Source: CAYUVF01 sp964448045
GTDB lineage: Bacteria > Bacteroidota > Rhodothermia > Rhodothermales > Salinibacteraceae
Assembly: GCA_964448045.1 (NCBI GenBank)
Contig: CAYUVF010000012.1
Span: 1-64,000, forward strand
DNA length: 64,000 bases
Direction: 5' to 3'
This document shows positions 25,421 through 34,719 of the stretch, piece by piece (position 1 is the stretch's first letter; every line of letters begins with the position of its first letter). The notes below the pieces were generated by a model. The model did no database searches and was not told the origin of the DNA. It saw only the letters and a program-made list of their open reading frames with translations. The position numbers and the translations under genes are program-made.

Positions 25421-27115
25421 ATGAATAACGCGATTTCGACAACCCCGATTCCGGAGAACGAACCGGTACGCAGCTACGCGCCCGGCACCGCCGAGCGCGC
25501 CGCACTACAGCAGAAGCTGGAGGAGCTTAAGAATCAGACGATCGACATTCCAGCCTTCATTGGGGGCGAGGCCGTAAAGACCGGTACCACCTCCCGCGTC
25601 GTCATGCCGCACGACCACAGCCACACGCTGGGCCATGTGCATCAGTCAGGCGCAGCGGAAACGCATCGGGCAATTGAGGCCGCCTTGGAGGCAAAGGAAA
25701 CGTGGGCAGCGATGGATTGGATGGATCGCGCCGCCATCTTCCTCCGCGCCGCGGAGCTGCTGGCCGGCCCCTGGCGTGACACCATCAACGCGGCGACGAT
25801 GCTCGGCCAGAGCAAAAACGCCCATCAGGCTGAGATCGACTCGGCGTGTGAGCTGATCGACTTCTTTCGCTTCAACGTCCAGTACATGGAGCAGATTTAC
25901 ACCGATCAGCCAAAGAGTAGCGACGGGATCTGGAACCAGATGGAATACCGTCCGCTCGAAGGCTTCATCCTCGCCGTCACTCCGTTCAACTTTACCTCGA
26001 TTCAGGCCAATCTTCCGACAGCCCCTGCGCTGATGGGCAACACGGTTCTCTGGAAGCCGTCCTCGACTTCCATCTACTCGGCTTATTTCCTGTACAAGCT
26101 CCTCGAAGAGGCGGGCCTGCCTGCGGGCGTAATCAATATGCTCCCCGCCGATGATGGCGCCGCCGTCGGGACCCCCGCTCTTGAATCGGAGCACTTCGCC
26201 GGGCTGCACTTTACCGGCTCGGAGCGGACGTTCCAGCATCTGTGGCAGCAGATTTCGGAGAACCTACCGCGTTACCGTACTTTTCCCACGATCGTGGGGG
26301 AGACCGGCGGTAAGGACTTCATCCTAGCCCATCCTTCGGCTGATGTGGATGCCGTCGTCACGGCGATTGTACGCGGAAGCTTCGAGTATCAGGGCCAGAA
26401 ATGCTCGGCTTCCTCACGCCTCTATCTGCCCGAATCGCTCTGGCCCGAGATCCGACAGGCCCTCAACGACCAGCTCGCCGAGCTGAAGATGGGTCCGCCC
26501 GAGGACTTCACCAACTTCATTAATGCCGTCATCGATCAAAAGGCCTTCGACAAGATCACAGGCTACATCGAGGATGCCGATGCGGCCGAGGACGCCGAAG
26601 TGATCATCGGAGGCGGCTTCGATGACGCGGAGGGCTACTTCATCCGCCCGACGGTCATTCGCGCCTACGATCCGCATTACGTGACGATGGAAGAGGAACT
26701 CTTCGGTCCCGTCGCGACCGTCTACGTGTATCCGGATGACGAATTCGACGAAACGCTGGATTTGGTCGACGAAACCTCGCGGTACGGCCTCACCGGTGCC
26801 ATCTTCAGCCACGACCGCGCCGCCATCCAACGCGCCGAGGACCGTCTCGTGAACGCCGCCGGCAACTTTTACATCAACGATAAACCCACCGGCGCAGTGG
26901 TGGGGCAGCAGCCCTTTGGTGGAGCGCGGCGCTCGGGTACGAACGACAAGGCCGGCTCCTACCTCAACCTCATCCGCTGGGTCTCGCCGCGCTCGATCAA
27001 GGAAAACCTTAACCCGGCCACGCATTACCACTACGCCTTCCACCAGCCGGACGAAGCCGCGGCCTCGAAAACCGAACTGTCCGAAGCCGGCAACGGCAGT
27101 CTCTCCAACTCATGA
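25421..27115 (+). CDS. pruA: 1-pyrroline-5-carboxylate dehydrogenase
   Basis: NAD-dependent aldehyde dehydrogenase that converts glutamate-semialdehyde to glutamate in proline catabolism. The protein of about 564 residues is the size of the stand-alone (RocA/ALDH4A1-like) enzyme. Catalytic Glu lies in VGETGGKDF and catalytic Cys in YQGQKCSASSRLYL. The LTGAIFSHDR and QPFGGARRSGTNDKAGSYLNLIRW segments are typical of this subfamily. The ATG at 25421 is preferred over an upstream TTG. Proline dehydrogenase is not in this window. Confidence 0.95.
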   Translation: MNNAISTTPIPENEPVRSYAPGTAERAALQQKLEELKNQTIDIPAFIGGEAVKTGTTSRVVMPHDHSHTLGHVHQSGAAETHRAIEAALEAKETWAAMDWMDRAAIFLRAAELLAGPWRDTINAATMLGQSKNAHQAEIDSACELIDFFRFNVQYMEQIYTDQPKSSDGIWNQMEYRPLEGFILAVTPFNFTSIQANLPTAPALMGNTVLWKPSSTSIYSAYFLYKLLEEAGLPAGVINMLPADDGAAVGTPALESEHFAGLHFTGSERTFQHLWQQISENLPRYRTFPTIVGETGGKDFILAHPSADVDAVVTAIVRGSFEYQGQKCSASSRLYLPESLWPEIRQALNDQLAELKMGPPEDFTNFINAVIDQKAFDKITGYIEDADAAEDAEVIIGGGFDDAEGYFIRPTVIRAYDPHYVTMEEELFGPVATVYVYPDDEFDETLDLVDETSRYGLTGAIFSHDRAAIQRAEDRLVNAAGNFYINDKPTGAVVGQQPFGGARRSGTNDKAGSYLNLIRWVSPRSIKENLNPATHYHYAFHQPDEAAASKTELSEAGNGSLSNS

Positions 27116-27139
27116 CCGTCCCGACTTCCCTCTGATCTC

Positions 27140-27988
27140 ATGACCTCACCGCCGACCGAACGTGAAGTCGACGCGCTGATCCGGCTCTTGGACGACCCGG
27201 ACGCTGCCGTCCAGGCGTCGATCCAGCGCCGCTTCGATGAGCTTGGGCGGGAGGCGCTGCCACTGCTGATCGAGGCGCAGGCATCCACCGAAGAGCCCCT
27301 GCGCTCCGAGCTCGACGCACTCGTGCATGACCTCCATATGCGCGATATCGTGCGGGCGTGGACGGCCATCATGGAGCAGACGAATTCGGATCTGGAGCGC
27401 GGGGCGTTTCTGCTGGCGCTCTACCGCTTTCCCCGGCTTGACATCCCCACCTATCAGGAGAAGTTGGATGCGTTCGCTGCAGATATCCGTCCCCAGATTC
27501 AGGCGCACGACGGTGCCGAGCGGGCCATGGCCCTGGCCAGGTACATGTGCGAGGAGCTCGGATTCACCGGCAATGAGGAGCACTACTACGACCCCAACAA
27601 CAGCTATCTGAATCAGGTGATCGACCGGCGGATGGGCATTCCCATCAGCCTCTCTGTGCTGTACGTACTGCTCGGGCGCCGGCTTCGGCTGCCCGTCTAC
27701 GGCGTTAACATGCCAGCCCACTTTCTGGTCAAATATATCGACAAAGACGGCGAACTCTTCATCGACCTGTTCAATGACGGCTCGTATATCACAAAAGATG
27801 AGTGCATCCGATTTCTCCTGAAAGCCGGCCTCCAGCCGCGCTCTGGCTATTTTACAGCGGCGGACGCCTCGTCGATCTTGCTACGGATGGGCCGCAACCT
27901 GCTGGCGATCGCCGACGACACGGGCCAGCAACAGATGGTGGACGACTTGACGCTTCTTCTCGAACCGTGGGATCCCAGCCTGCAGTAA
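27140..27988 (+). CDS. SirB1 / transglutaminase-core family protein
   Basis: A 282-residue protein of the SirB1 family (PF13369, Transglut_core2). Diagnostic segments are FTGNEEHYYDPNNSYLNQVIDRRMGIPISLSVLY and the histidine-containing MPAHFLVKY followed by FIDLFNDG. The N-terminus is a helical, HEAT-like stretch. No Cys is present at the expected nucleophile site, so it is probably a non-catalytic member. Biochemical role of the family is unclear. It starts 24 bp after pruA, likely in the same transcript. Confidence 0.85.
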   Translation: MTSPPTEREVDALIRLLDDPDAAVQASIQRRFDELGREALPLLIEAQASTEEPLRSELDALVHDLHMRDIVRAWTAIMEQTNSDLERGAFLLALYRFPRLDIPTYQEKLDAFAADIRPQIQAHDGAERAMALARYMCEELGFTGNEEHYYDPNNSYLNQVIDRRMGIPISLSVLYVLLGRRLRLPVYGVNMPAHFLVKYIDKDGELFIDLFNDGSYITKDECIRFLLKAGLQPRSGYFTAADASSILLRMGRNLLAIADDTGQQQMVDDLTLLLEPWDPSLQ

Positions 27989-27992
27989 GCCT

Positions 27993-28466
27993 GTGGCCGA
28001 TTTTGCCCGCACTGTGTTTACCAGCCGCCACCACCCAGACGGCGCACCCTCCGCGCTCGTCTACGGCCAGGCCCTGATTCGCCCGCTCGGCGCCTGCATG
28101 ATTCCGGTGATGCTCGGCGCCACGGCTTCGGTGTTGCAACAGCTCCCCGTGATGCCCTATCTCACCTGGGGAATGCCCGGCGCCCTGATCGTCGCGGTCG
28201 GCTGGACGCGTTTCCGGCTGGGCGCCACCCCGGCTGAGGTCCACATTCGGACCGGCCAAGCCGCCATCCGGAGCGTGAACGACTGCCTGTGGACCCCCTC
28301 GCCGCTGATATGGGAGGAGATCCATGACATACGACAGGGATCGGATGCGCTGTACTTGACGCTCGGCTGGGAAACGCATACCCTGAACTACGCCGACTGG
28401 CCGGATCACCGGAACCTGCTCGATGCGCTTCAATCCGCCCGCCACCCTGCCTCATCCACCGCGTAA
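27993..28466 (+). CDS. Small membrane protein, PH-like tail
   Basis: A 157-residue hypothetical protein from a GTG 4 bp after the preceding stop. Two hydrophobic segments (about residues 30-52 and 55-72) are followed by a 75-residue soluble part with IWEEIHDIRQGSDALYLTLGW, resembling the beta-strands of bacterial PH-like (YdbT/DUF304) domains. No catalytic motif. It belongs to the compact plus-strand run from pruA to the GntR gene. Confidence 0.65.
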   Translation: MADFARTVFTSRHHPDGAPSALVYGQALIRPLGACMIPVMLGATASVLQQLPVMPYLTWGMPGALIVAVGWTRFRLGATPAEVHIRTGQAAIRSVNDCLWTPSPLIWEEIHDIRQGSDALYLTLGWETHTLNYADWPDHRNLLDALQSARHPASSTA

Positions 28467-28475
28467 CTGTTGCCC

Positions 28476-28682
28476 ATGACTGACGCCGACGTGCCATCTG
28501 AGGCGCCATCTGAGGCCTCTTCGGCTCCCCCATCCGCTCCGAAGTCGCCTTCGTCATCCTCTGCTCAGTCCCAGAACTACTGGGACTACTGCCCGAACTG
28601 CGGAAGCCGGCTGCACAACCGCGGGTGCAAGTACCGCTGCCCGAAATGCCACTACTTCATGTCTTGCTCCGACTTCGACTGA
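28476..28682 (+). CDS. Small zinc-ribbon protein
   Basis: A 68-residue protein. The first 35 residues are low-complexity Ser/Pro/Ala, with a threefold repeat of the SEAP/SEAS type. The rest is a zinc ribbon, CPNCGSRL then CKYRCPKCHYFMSC, with four or more cysteines able to bind one zinc. The ATG at 28476 is preferred to a TTG two codons earlier. Its stop overlaps the ATG of the next gene. Function unknown; small zinc ribbons of this type are common in Bacteroidota. Confidence 0.7.
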   Translation: MTDADVPSEAPSEASSAPPSAPKSPSSSSAQSQNYWDYCPNCGSRLHNRGCKYRCPKCHYFMSCSDFD

Positions 28683-29152
28683 TGCGTATTCCCTACCGAT
28701 GGATTTACGCCGGACTCGCCCTCCTGCTCCTCGGCTGCGGCGGCAACACGCCTCCGCCCCAGGCAGAGCCTGCCTTTTCGTGCGCCCCCGATACGCTGCA
28801 CGCCGGTGACACAATGACCATTACTCTGCCCGACGCAGCCGAAGGAGATCTCGCCATCGTCGATCCGCAAGGAACGCTCTTCGTTGCCTACCGGACAGGC
28901 ACGGCGCATCCGCAACTCAGCCCCGCACCAGCGCAATCAGCTTTGACTTCCGGGGACACGCTGCGCTTTCAGGCCGATTCTCTACAGATCAAGCCTTATG
29001 CGTACGACGCCCGGGCCGCCATACCCGTCTTTCGGGAGCGCGGCTCCTACGAAATCCGGCTGGGGCCCAACCTCGCCGATGGCGTTGCCCCCCAGCACCG
29101 CTGCACCGTCTTCGTCGCGTCCTCTCGGTCCACGTCGCCCGCTCGCCCGTGA
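28682..29152 (+). CDS. Predicted lipoprotein
   Basis: A 156-residue exported protein. The N-terminus has a basic start (MRIPYRW), a hydrophobic core and a lipobox-like LLLLGCGG, so Cys19 would be acylated. The mature part is beta-rich with no recognised domain. The start codon overlaps the zinc-ribbon stop (ATGA) and its 3' end overlaps the GntR gene by 4 bp, so the three are translationally coupled. Confidence 0.72.
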   Translation: MRIPYRWIYAGLALLLLGCGGNTPPPQAEPAFSCAPDTLHAGDTMTITLPDAAEGDLAIVDPQGTLFVAYRTGTAHPQLSPAPAQSALTSGDTLRFQADSLQIKPYAYDARAAIPVFRERGSYEIRLGPNLADGVAPQHRCTVFVASSRSTSPARP

Positions 29153-30075
29153 TCTCGATCGACCGGTCTGCCACCACGCCCGTCCGCGAGCAGCTCATCG
29201 AGCAACTCCGCTACTTGATTGCCAGCGGGCAGTATCGCATCAGCGATACGCTGCCGTCGACCCGCAAGCTCGGCGAGCAAATCGACATATCGTTTCACAC
29301 GGTGCGCAAAGCCTACCAAGCCCTCGAAGAGGAGGGATTGGTCGTTGCCCAACCCGGCACGGGTTACGTAGTGAAGGAGCGCACGCCGCTCGATAAGAGT
29401 GAGCGCATGGAGCGCGGCGCGGCCGTCGTCCACGGCACGCTCCAGCACCTGATTGGACTGGGGCTCGACGAGGACGAGATCGACTACCTGTTTCAGGAGC
29501 AGGCGTCGCTGCTCGATCATGCCAGCACCACGCGCAAGCTCATCGCGACTGGACTGCATCCAGAAATTAACGCCATCTGTGCCGAACAGATCGCCACCAC
29601 TCTCCAACGAACGGTGACGCCGGTGCCCGAAGATCGGCTGGAGCGCCATCAGGATGCCGATTTCGTCTTCGCTCCATTCGAGCGCCTGCAAGCGGTCATG
29701 AACGCCGTGCCACGCGCCGACACGCTGGGCTTCGTGACGCATCTGCCCAGCGAAACGCTCGAACGGGTCGCTCGCCTGCTCACCGATGAAACGCTCGGAC
29801 TGGTCACCCGCCAGGCCGAGACGATTCAGCCCCTCATGCAGCAGATCCGCCGTGCGACCGGCTTTGGCGGCCAGGTCATCGCCGTCTCGACCGATGACGG
29901 CAGCACCCATCTGGACACCTTCGTGGCGGAGACGGACTGGATTCTCTACACGCCGCGCAGCCGCCGCACGCTAATCCGTCATCTCGACGATGAACACCAG
30001 CACAATCACACCGCCATCGCCCCCGTCGTCAGCCCCGACTCGATGGAGGCGATCCGGCGGGCCGTGCCGGCGTGA
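29149..30075 (+). CDS. GntR-family transcriptional regulator
   Basis: A 308-residue regulator starting at GTG. The N-terminal winged helix-turn-helix is of the GntR type (TPVREQLIEQLRYLIASGQY, then LPSTRKLGEQIDISFHTVRKAYQALEEEGLV), close to the YtrA/MocR head. The C-terminal 200 residues are not an aminotransferase or a UTRA domain; segments such as TLGFVTHLPSETLERVARLL suggest a periplasmic-binding-like alpha/beta fold. Effector unknown. Overlap with the lipoprotein gene suggests it senses or controls an envelope process. Confidence 0.85.
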   Translation: MISIDRSATTPVREQLIEQLRYLIASGQYRISDTLPSTRKLGEQIDISFHTVRKAYQALEEEGLVVAQPGTGYVVKERTPLDKSERMERGAAVVHGTLQHLIGLGLDEDEIDYLFQEQASLLDHASTTRKLIATGLHPEINAICAEQIATTLQRTVTPVPEDRLERHQDADFVFAPFERLQAVMNAVPRADTLGFVTHLPSETLERVARLLTDETLGLVTRQAETIQPLMQQIRRATGFGGQVIAVSTDDGSTHLDTFVAETDWILYTPRSRRTLIRHLDDEHQHNHTAIAPVVSPDSMEAIRRAVPA

Positions 30076-30077
30076 GG

Positions 30078-32726
30078 CTACGTCGCCTCCGACTCGCCAA
30101 TGTCGTCCTCACCTTCGGCCGGCGGTTTGCTTAGGCTACCGTCGCCCGAGGGTTGCGGCGGCGCATCGTCCTTACTCATCGGGGGGCGGCGATACGGTGA
30201 GGCCTTGGCCAGCTCAGTCCGCGGCGCCTTGGGGTCACGCACGCCCGGTAGCTTTCGAAGCTGCTCCGCGCTGATTCGCTGCTGTTCAGGCGTTCCCCAA
30301 CTATTATCGGCCAAAAGCACCGAAGTCCCCTCGTACTGCTCTTCGGCGCCCTTCTCCACCGTCGACTCGATCAGGTCGGTATCGGGCGCCTCCTCTTCCT
30401 GATCGGGGTACTTGAAGCGCACGTGGTAAATGCCCGTCAACATCGAGAGGAATGTATCCTTGATCTGCGCGATATCGCGGAACGTGAGATCGGTATTATC
30501 CAACTGGCCGTCCTCGATATGCTCGCGCACAATTAGATCGATCAGCGACTTCAGGCGATTGTGCGTCGGTTCGTCGAGGCTCCGGCTGGCGGCCTCAATC
30601 GAATCGGCCATCATCAGGATCCCGGTCTCCTTCGAATCGGGGCGCGGCCCCGGATAGCGAAACTCCGATTCCAGTACTCGCGAGTTTTCTTCGGAGGTCT
30701 GTTCGACGGCCTTGCGATAGAAATACTCAATGCGGGAGGTGCCGTGATGCGTCGGAATAAAGTGCATCACGCGCCGGGGCAGGTTGTACTCCTTCGCCAT
30801 CTCGACACCCTCTTTGACGTGGCTCGCGATGATGAGCGCACTCATCCGCGGCTTCAGCTGATCGTGCGGATTCGCCCCACGTTGGTTCTCGACAAAATAA
30901 TCGGGCTTGAGCATCTTCCCGATGTCGTGATAGAGCGCGCCGACGCGCGTCTGCAGCGCATTCGCCCCGATGCGATCAGCTGCGGCCTCGGCCAGATTCG
31001 CCACCTGTAAGGAGTGATTAAACGTGCCGGGCGCACGGATGCTCAGTTTCTTGAGGAGCGGCCGGTTCGTATCGGAGAGCTCCAGCAGCGTCAGATCGGT
31101 CGTGACGTCGAACGTACGCTCCAGAACCCAGAGCAGGAATTGCGAGGCGACCGTGAACGAGGCTCCAATGGCGGCAAACATCACATCGTTGCCCAGGCGT
31201 TCGACCGGCGTCCCCAGATAGAGCCAGCCTCCTACCAGCACGGCCACATAGCCCACGAAGACCAGCAGCGTCGTCACGAAAAACTGCCCCCGGTTCTTAA
31301 TGTCACGCACGCTGTAAATCCCGATCATGCCCGCGATGAAGGTCGCAAGCATGAACTCCAGATCGAGCCCCAGCATGGTTCCGCCCAACATGGCCATTGT
31401 GAGCGTGCCCATCAGCGCGAGACGCACATCAAATACAATCGCCAGTTGAACCGCTGCCAGGGCCACTGGAACGACATACAGGCTCACCCAATCCAGCCGA
31501 ACCGTAACCCCAAAGAGTGCTGCAATAGCGGCAAACAGCAGCGTGATAAGGAGCAATTTCTTGTTGTCCTCGAAGATCTCCTCTCGCCGGATAAAATACA
31601 CGAAGAGGAAGAAGACCGAGTAAATCAGCAGCGTGAGGATGAGCTCACCGGACAGCTGCTTCCACACGATGGTCCGCGCCGAACGCTCATTTCGCTTGCG
31701 CTCCAGCGATTGGAGCTTGCGCTGGATTTCGGCCGTCACCTCTTCACCCTGGCTGACGATGATGTCTCCGCGCTGGACGCCACCTTGCGTGGGCAGAATT
31801 TGGCTGGCTCTCTTTTCTCGTTCCTGCAACGTCTCCGCCCGCAGATACCGCAGCGAGGGCTGGAAAATGGCCCGAAAGAACGAATATGCCAGATCCGCCT
31901 GCTGCGGATGGTCACTGAAGCGGTCCTGCAACTGAGGACGGGCATAATCGGAATAGGCCTCGTTCAACCCGTAGATGTTGTCTTTCGACACCATCCGTTG
32001 GCTGCGCTCCTGCTCATTCCGAATGACGATTTGATCGGTTTGAATGGAGTCACGCGAGCGATTGATCACCCCCACGCTCATGAGTTGAGCGCTTAACTCA
32101 TAGGCCGCGTCGAGGAGCTGCTGATCGAGCCGCGGACCGCTGGGCGTGCCTCGCGAGGTCGTCGAGAGGCCGTCCAACCTTCGGGTGTAGTCGCGGACGA
32201 GCATCCGCCATTGCTCGGGGGTCGCCTTCACGCGCGCATTGCGACGCAACTCGATATAGCGCGCGGAATCCTTACGCGCCGCCTCCGGCTGATCGCGCTG
32301 TTTGTGGTAGAGAAAAGAAGCATAGGCATCAAAGATGTTCTGCAACTCCTGCGCCACTGTATCCCGGTTCGCCGCGATCTGCTGCTCGGCATTGGAGACT
32401 TCTCGAAAGTATGGCGGCGTTTCTTTACGGGCGCGCTGGCGCTGGCGCTCTACCGTATCCGGATCTTTGTACACTGGAAAATTGAACGGGGCTACGAGGG
32501 TCGGCTGCCGCCAGACATCACCCACCTTTACTGTGTATTCGTACATCCCACCCCGCGGAAACGCCGCCAGCGTGATGGCCACCAAGCCCACGAAAAGGCC
32601 CAGCTTAAGGAGGATATTCGTCCGCCGCGCGGCAGCCGTATCTTGCTCCGACCGCCCCGTCTCAAGCTGGTCGCCCACGGGACGCGCCTGCTGCTTGGAC
32701 CATCCAAACTTCTCGAACAAATTCAT
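30078..32726 (-). CDS. PgpH-type 7TM-HD phosphodiesterase (cyclic-di-AMP hydrolase family)
   Basis: An 882-residue membrane protein. Order: N-terminal helix (about 40-60), a 300-residue extracytoplasmic 7TMR-HDED domain, seven transmembrane helices (about 360-560), then a cytoplasmic HD domain with the metal site HDIGK at H600-D601 and later HH in PTHHGTSRIEYFY. Characterised PgpH proteins degrade cyclic-di-AMP to pApA. The last 70 residues are acidic and disordered. The gene converges with the GntR gene 2 bp apart. No diadenylate cyclase is in the window. Confidence 0.9.
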   Translation of the reverse strand: MNLFEKFGWSKQQARPVGDQLETGRSEQDTAAARRTNILLKLGLFVGLVAITLAAFPRGGMYEYTVKVGDVWRQPTLVAPFNFPVYKDPDTVERQRQRARKETPPYFREVSNAEQQIAANRDTVAQELQNIFDAYASFLYHKQRDQPEAARKDSARYIELRRNARVKATPEQWRMLVRDYTRRLDGLSTTSRGTPSGPRLDQQLLDAAYELSAQLMSVGVINRSRDSIQTDQIVIRNEQERSQRMVSKDNIYGLNEAYSDYARPQLQDRFSDHPQQADLAYSFFRAIFQPSLRYLRAETLQEREKRASQILPTQGGVQRGDIIVSQGEEVTAEIQRKLQSLERKRNERSARTIVWKQLSGELILTLLIYSVFFLFVYFIRREEIFEDNKKLLLITLLFAAIAALFGVTVRLDWVSLYVVPVALAAVQLAIVFDVRLALMGTLTMAMLGGTMLGLDLEFMLATFIAGMIGIYSVRDIKNRGQFFVTTLLVFVGYVAVLVGGWLYLGTPVERLGNDVMFAAIGASFTVASQFLLWVLERTFDVTTDLTLLELSDTNRPLLKKLSIRAPGTFNHSLQVANLAEAAADRIGANALQTRVGALYHDIGKMLKPDYFVENQRGANPHDQLKPRMSALIIASHVKEGVEMAKEYNLPRRVMHFIPTHHGTSRIEYFYRKAVEQTSEENSRVLESEFRYPGPRPDSKETGILMMADSIEAASRSLDEPTHNRLKSLIDLIVREHIEDGQLDNTDLTFRDIAQIKDTFLSMLTGIYHVRFKYPDQEEEAPDTDLIESTVEKGAEEQYEGTSVLLADNSWGTPEQQRISAEQLRKLPGVRDPKAPRTELAKASPYRRPPMSKDDAPPQPSGDGSLSKPPAEGEDDIGESEAT

Positions 32727-32915
32727 GATACTCTATCCACATCTATCAACGATCACCGCCGGCCCCTCTTCCCACAGATGTTTCTCAGGAGCCCCCGCTC
32801 TCGGTTCTATGACGGATGCTACCTAAATGCCAGACCTATCGGAAGGATCCTTCCCTCCTTCCCGGACGAATCACCAGGTCATCTACGCACCGCTCCTACG
32901 GAAGCGAAAAGCGAT

Positions 32916-33872
32916 TCATGGCCCGAGAACGGCAAACGTGTCGGGAGAAGCCGGCACGGACGTGCGCGCCAACATTGCTGTGTCAAGAAATGCCTGTGCA
33001 GACGCCCGGGTGATACGAATCGGTCCGTCGGCGTCTTCTGGATCAATGGGAAAAGTATAGCCGTCGACGAGCACTGTAATCAGATCCAACTCGCGCTCCA
33101 TCACCACGCTGTCCTGCGCGGGGAAAACAGCGGCTTCCCCCTGCTCTATGTAATATGGGCGGCGAAGATCGGTATCCCGGCGGATCCGAATCGGATCGAC
33201 GCGGCCCTCCGATGCGATGACGGTTATGTATATCGTGTCGCCCAACACGGGTCGCGATGGTGTCGGGTTTGATGTCGTATCGGGCGAGGCTGCAGTCTGC
33301 TCGGTGGTGGTGTCAGCCGCGGGCGGCGGGGTTGGCTCGGAATCTGCGGATCTGCCCCACTGCGTCCAGCTAACCCAAACCAGACCGGCGACGATGATAA
33401 GCCCGAACACGACTGCAACAGCGACCGTCGCGGAACCGGCGGTGCCCCGATGCGACGAGCGGGTGGGAGAGCGCGATAATGAGGAGTCTTGAATCGGCTC
33501 CGACGCGGACGTGTCCGGGGGCGTAGCCGCCTCGGGCTCCGGTGCGTCGACCGGGTCTTCCGGTTCCTCTCCGAGGTACTCCACGGCCAGCCGGTTCGTG
33601 TAGCCCCCCTCCAGCGCGCGCTCCAGTTCGTGCACAGCCAGCGACGCATCGATGTCGATGGACTGGGCCAATGAGCGAACGAAAGAGCGGAGGTAGACGC
33701 GATTGAAGCGGGGATGATCGACCAGCCCCCGCTCTTCGAATGAACGGATCAGCTCCACGGAGATCATCGTCGCGTCGTGAATATCGGACCGCGAGACATT
33801 CCGCTTCTCGCGAATCCGTTTCATATCGCGGGCAAACCGCGATCCGGCTTGGGCGACCGATTCGTCCGGCAT
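32916..33872 (-). CDS. RodZ-like helix-turn-helix membrane protein
   Basis: A 318-residue bitopic protein. The N-terminal HTH_25 domain (FARDMKRIREKRNVSRSDIHDATMISVELIRSFEE) is followed by a Pro/Ala/Thr-rich linker, one transmembrane helix (VAVAVVFGLIIVAGLVWV) and a periplasmic DUF4115-like beta domain. RodZ links MreB to the elongation machinery and sets cell shape. The ATG at 33872 is chosen because the longer frame would run through the terminator of the upstream tRNA gene. Confidence 0.83.
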   Translation of the reverse strand: MPDESVAQAGSRFARDMKRIREKRNVSRSDIHDATMISVELIRSFEERGLVDHPRFNRVYLRSFVRSLAQSIDIDASLAVHELERALEGGYTNRLAVEYLGEEPEDPVDAPEPEAATPPDTSASEPIQDSSLSRSPTRSSHRGTAGSATVAVAVVFGLIIVAGLVWVSWTQWGRSADSEPTPPPAADTTTEQTAASPDTTSNPTPSRPVLGDTIYITVIASEGRVDPIRIRRDTDLRRPYYIEQGEAAVFPAQDSVVMERELDLITVLVDGYTFPIDPEDADGPIRITRASAQAFLDTAMLARTSVPASPDTFAVLGP

Positions 33873-33961
33873 GAGAGACAGAACGACTTGATGGTGGGAG
33901 CACAAGTGCAAATCCAGCCGCTGCCCAACAGCAGTACGCTGGTGCCCTTCGAGTATAAAGT

Positions 33962-33993
33962 AAAAAGCCTCCGGCAGCAAGGCTACCCGAGGC
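33962..33993 (-). terminator. Rho-independent terminator of tRNA-Pro
   Basis: On the minus strand, GCCTCGGGTAGC pairs with GCTGCCGGAGGC around a CTT loop (12 positions, one mismatch, one wobble), followed by five T. It begins 15 bp after the tRNA 3' end. Confidence 0.88.
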
Positions 33994-34008
33994 AATCGGT
34001 CCGAAAAG

Positions 34009-34082
34009 TCGGGACACCCGGATTTGAACCGGGGACCTCACGCCCCCCAGGCGTGCGCGCTACCTGACTGCGCCATGTCCCG
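34009..34082 (-). tRNA. tRNA-Pro (anticodon GGG)
   Basis: A 74-base cloverleaf on the minus strand: acceptor CGGGACA paired with TGTCCCG, discriminator A, anticodon stem CACGC/GCGTG with loop CTGGGGG (anticodon GGG), and T-arm CCGGTTCAAATCCGG. CCA is not encoded. Reads CCC/CCU proline codons. Confidence 0.95.
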
Positions 34083-34165
34083 ATAATTGGTTTGGTATCG
34101 AGTTCTAACCAACAACCCGTCGAGGGGTTCGTCAACCCGTTCATGAAAAACGCATGGTGGCGGGG

Positions 34166-34492
34166 TCACAACCGCTCCAAGACCGACTGCAAAAAGCTGC
34201 GGAGTTCCGATAACTGCTCACGGAATTCGTGCTCATCGAGCTGGTTCTGCTGGCGTGCGATGGCCTGGCGTGCTCCGGCAATGGTGTACTTTTCCTCTTT
34301 CAGCAAACGATGGATTCGCCGGATGGTGGCGATGTCGTCCTCGGTATAGACGCGCCGGCCTGCCCGGTTTTTTCGGGGACTGAGCACGTCGAACTCAGAC
34401 TCCCAGTAGCGCAGCACATGCGGCTCTTGTCCCACCATCTCGCCCACCTCGCCGATGGAGTAGTACAGACGGGGGATATCGGGGTCGGTCAT
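34166..34492 (-). CDS. MerR-family regulator (short form)
   Basis: A 108-residue protein with the MerR winged helix (LYYSIGEVGEMVGQEPHVLRYWESEFDVLSPRKNRAGRRVYTEDDIATIRRIHRLL) and a short dimerisation helix, but no effector-binding domain or metal cysteines. This compact form is standard in Bacteroidota and is usually constitutive or of unknown signal. The ATG at 34492 replaces a longer frame because the HTH normally begins near the N-terminus. Upstream of tRNA-Pro on the same strand. Confidence 0.88.
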   Translation of the reverse strand: MTDPDIPRLYYSIGEVGEMVGQEPHVLRYWESEFDVLSPRKNRAGRRVYTEDDIATIRRIHRLLKEEKYTIAGARQAIARQQNQLDEHEFREQLSELRSFLQSVLERL

Positions 34493-34719
34493 GCGGGCCT
34501 CGTCATTAGTGAAAGAGAAAGCCAAGATATGCACTCATTGTCGCGCTGAATTGTTGCAAACTCAACCGATCCTGTGGAAAGATCGTCACAGGGGATTTTA
34601 TAAGGAGATAGGATTTTCGATAATGGATTGGCGATCCATGCGGTGCCTGCCCCGCAGCGCCCCCTACCGCACCGCCGGTCCAACATTCTGGCTCCGATCA
34701 TCAACCCAACCTGAACCGC

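Noticed and set aside
31014..32096. 360-codon open frame antisense to the 7TM-HD gene
   Set aside because: The minus-strand gene has complete domains throughout; the antisense frame is basic, low in recognisable motifs, and typical of GC-rich shadow frames.
33873..33995. N-terminal extension of the RodZ-like protein
   Set aside because: It would run across the tRNA-Pro terminator hairpin and lacks family similarity; the ATG at 33872 fits the domain start.
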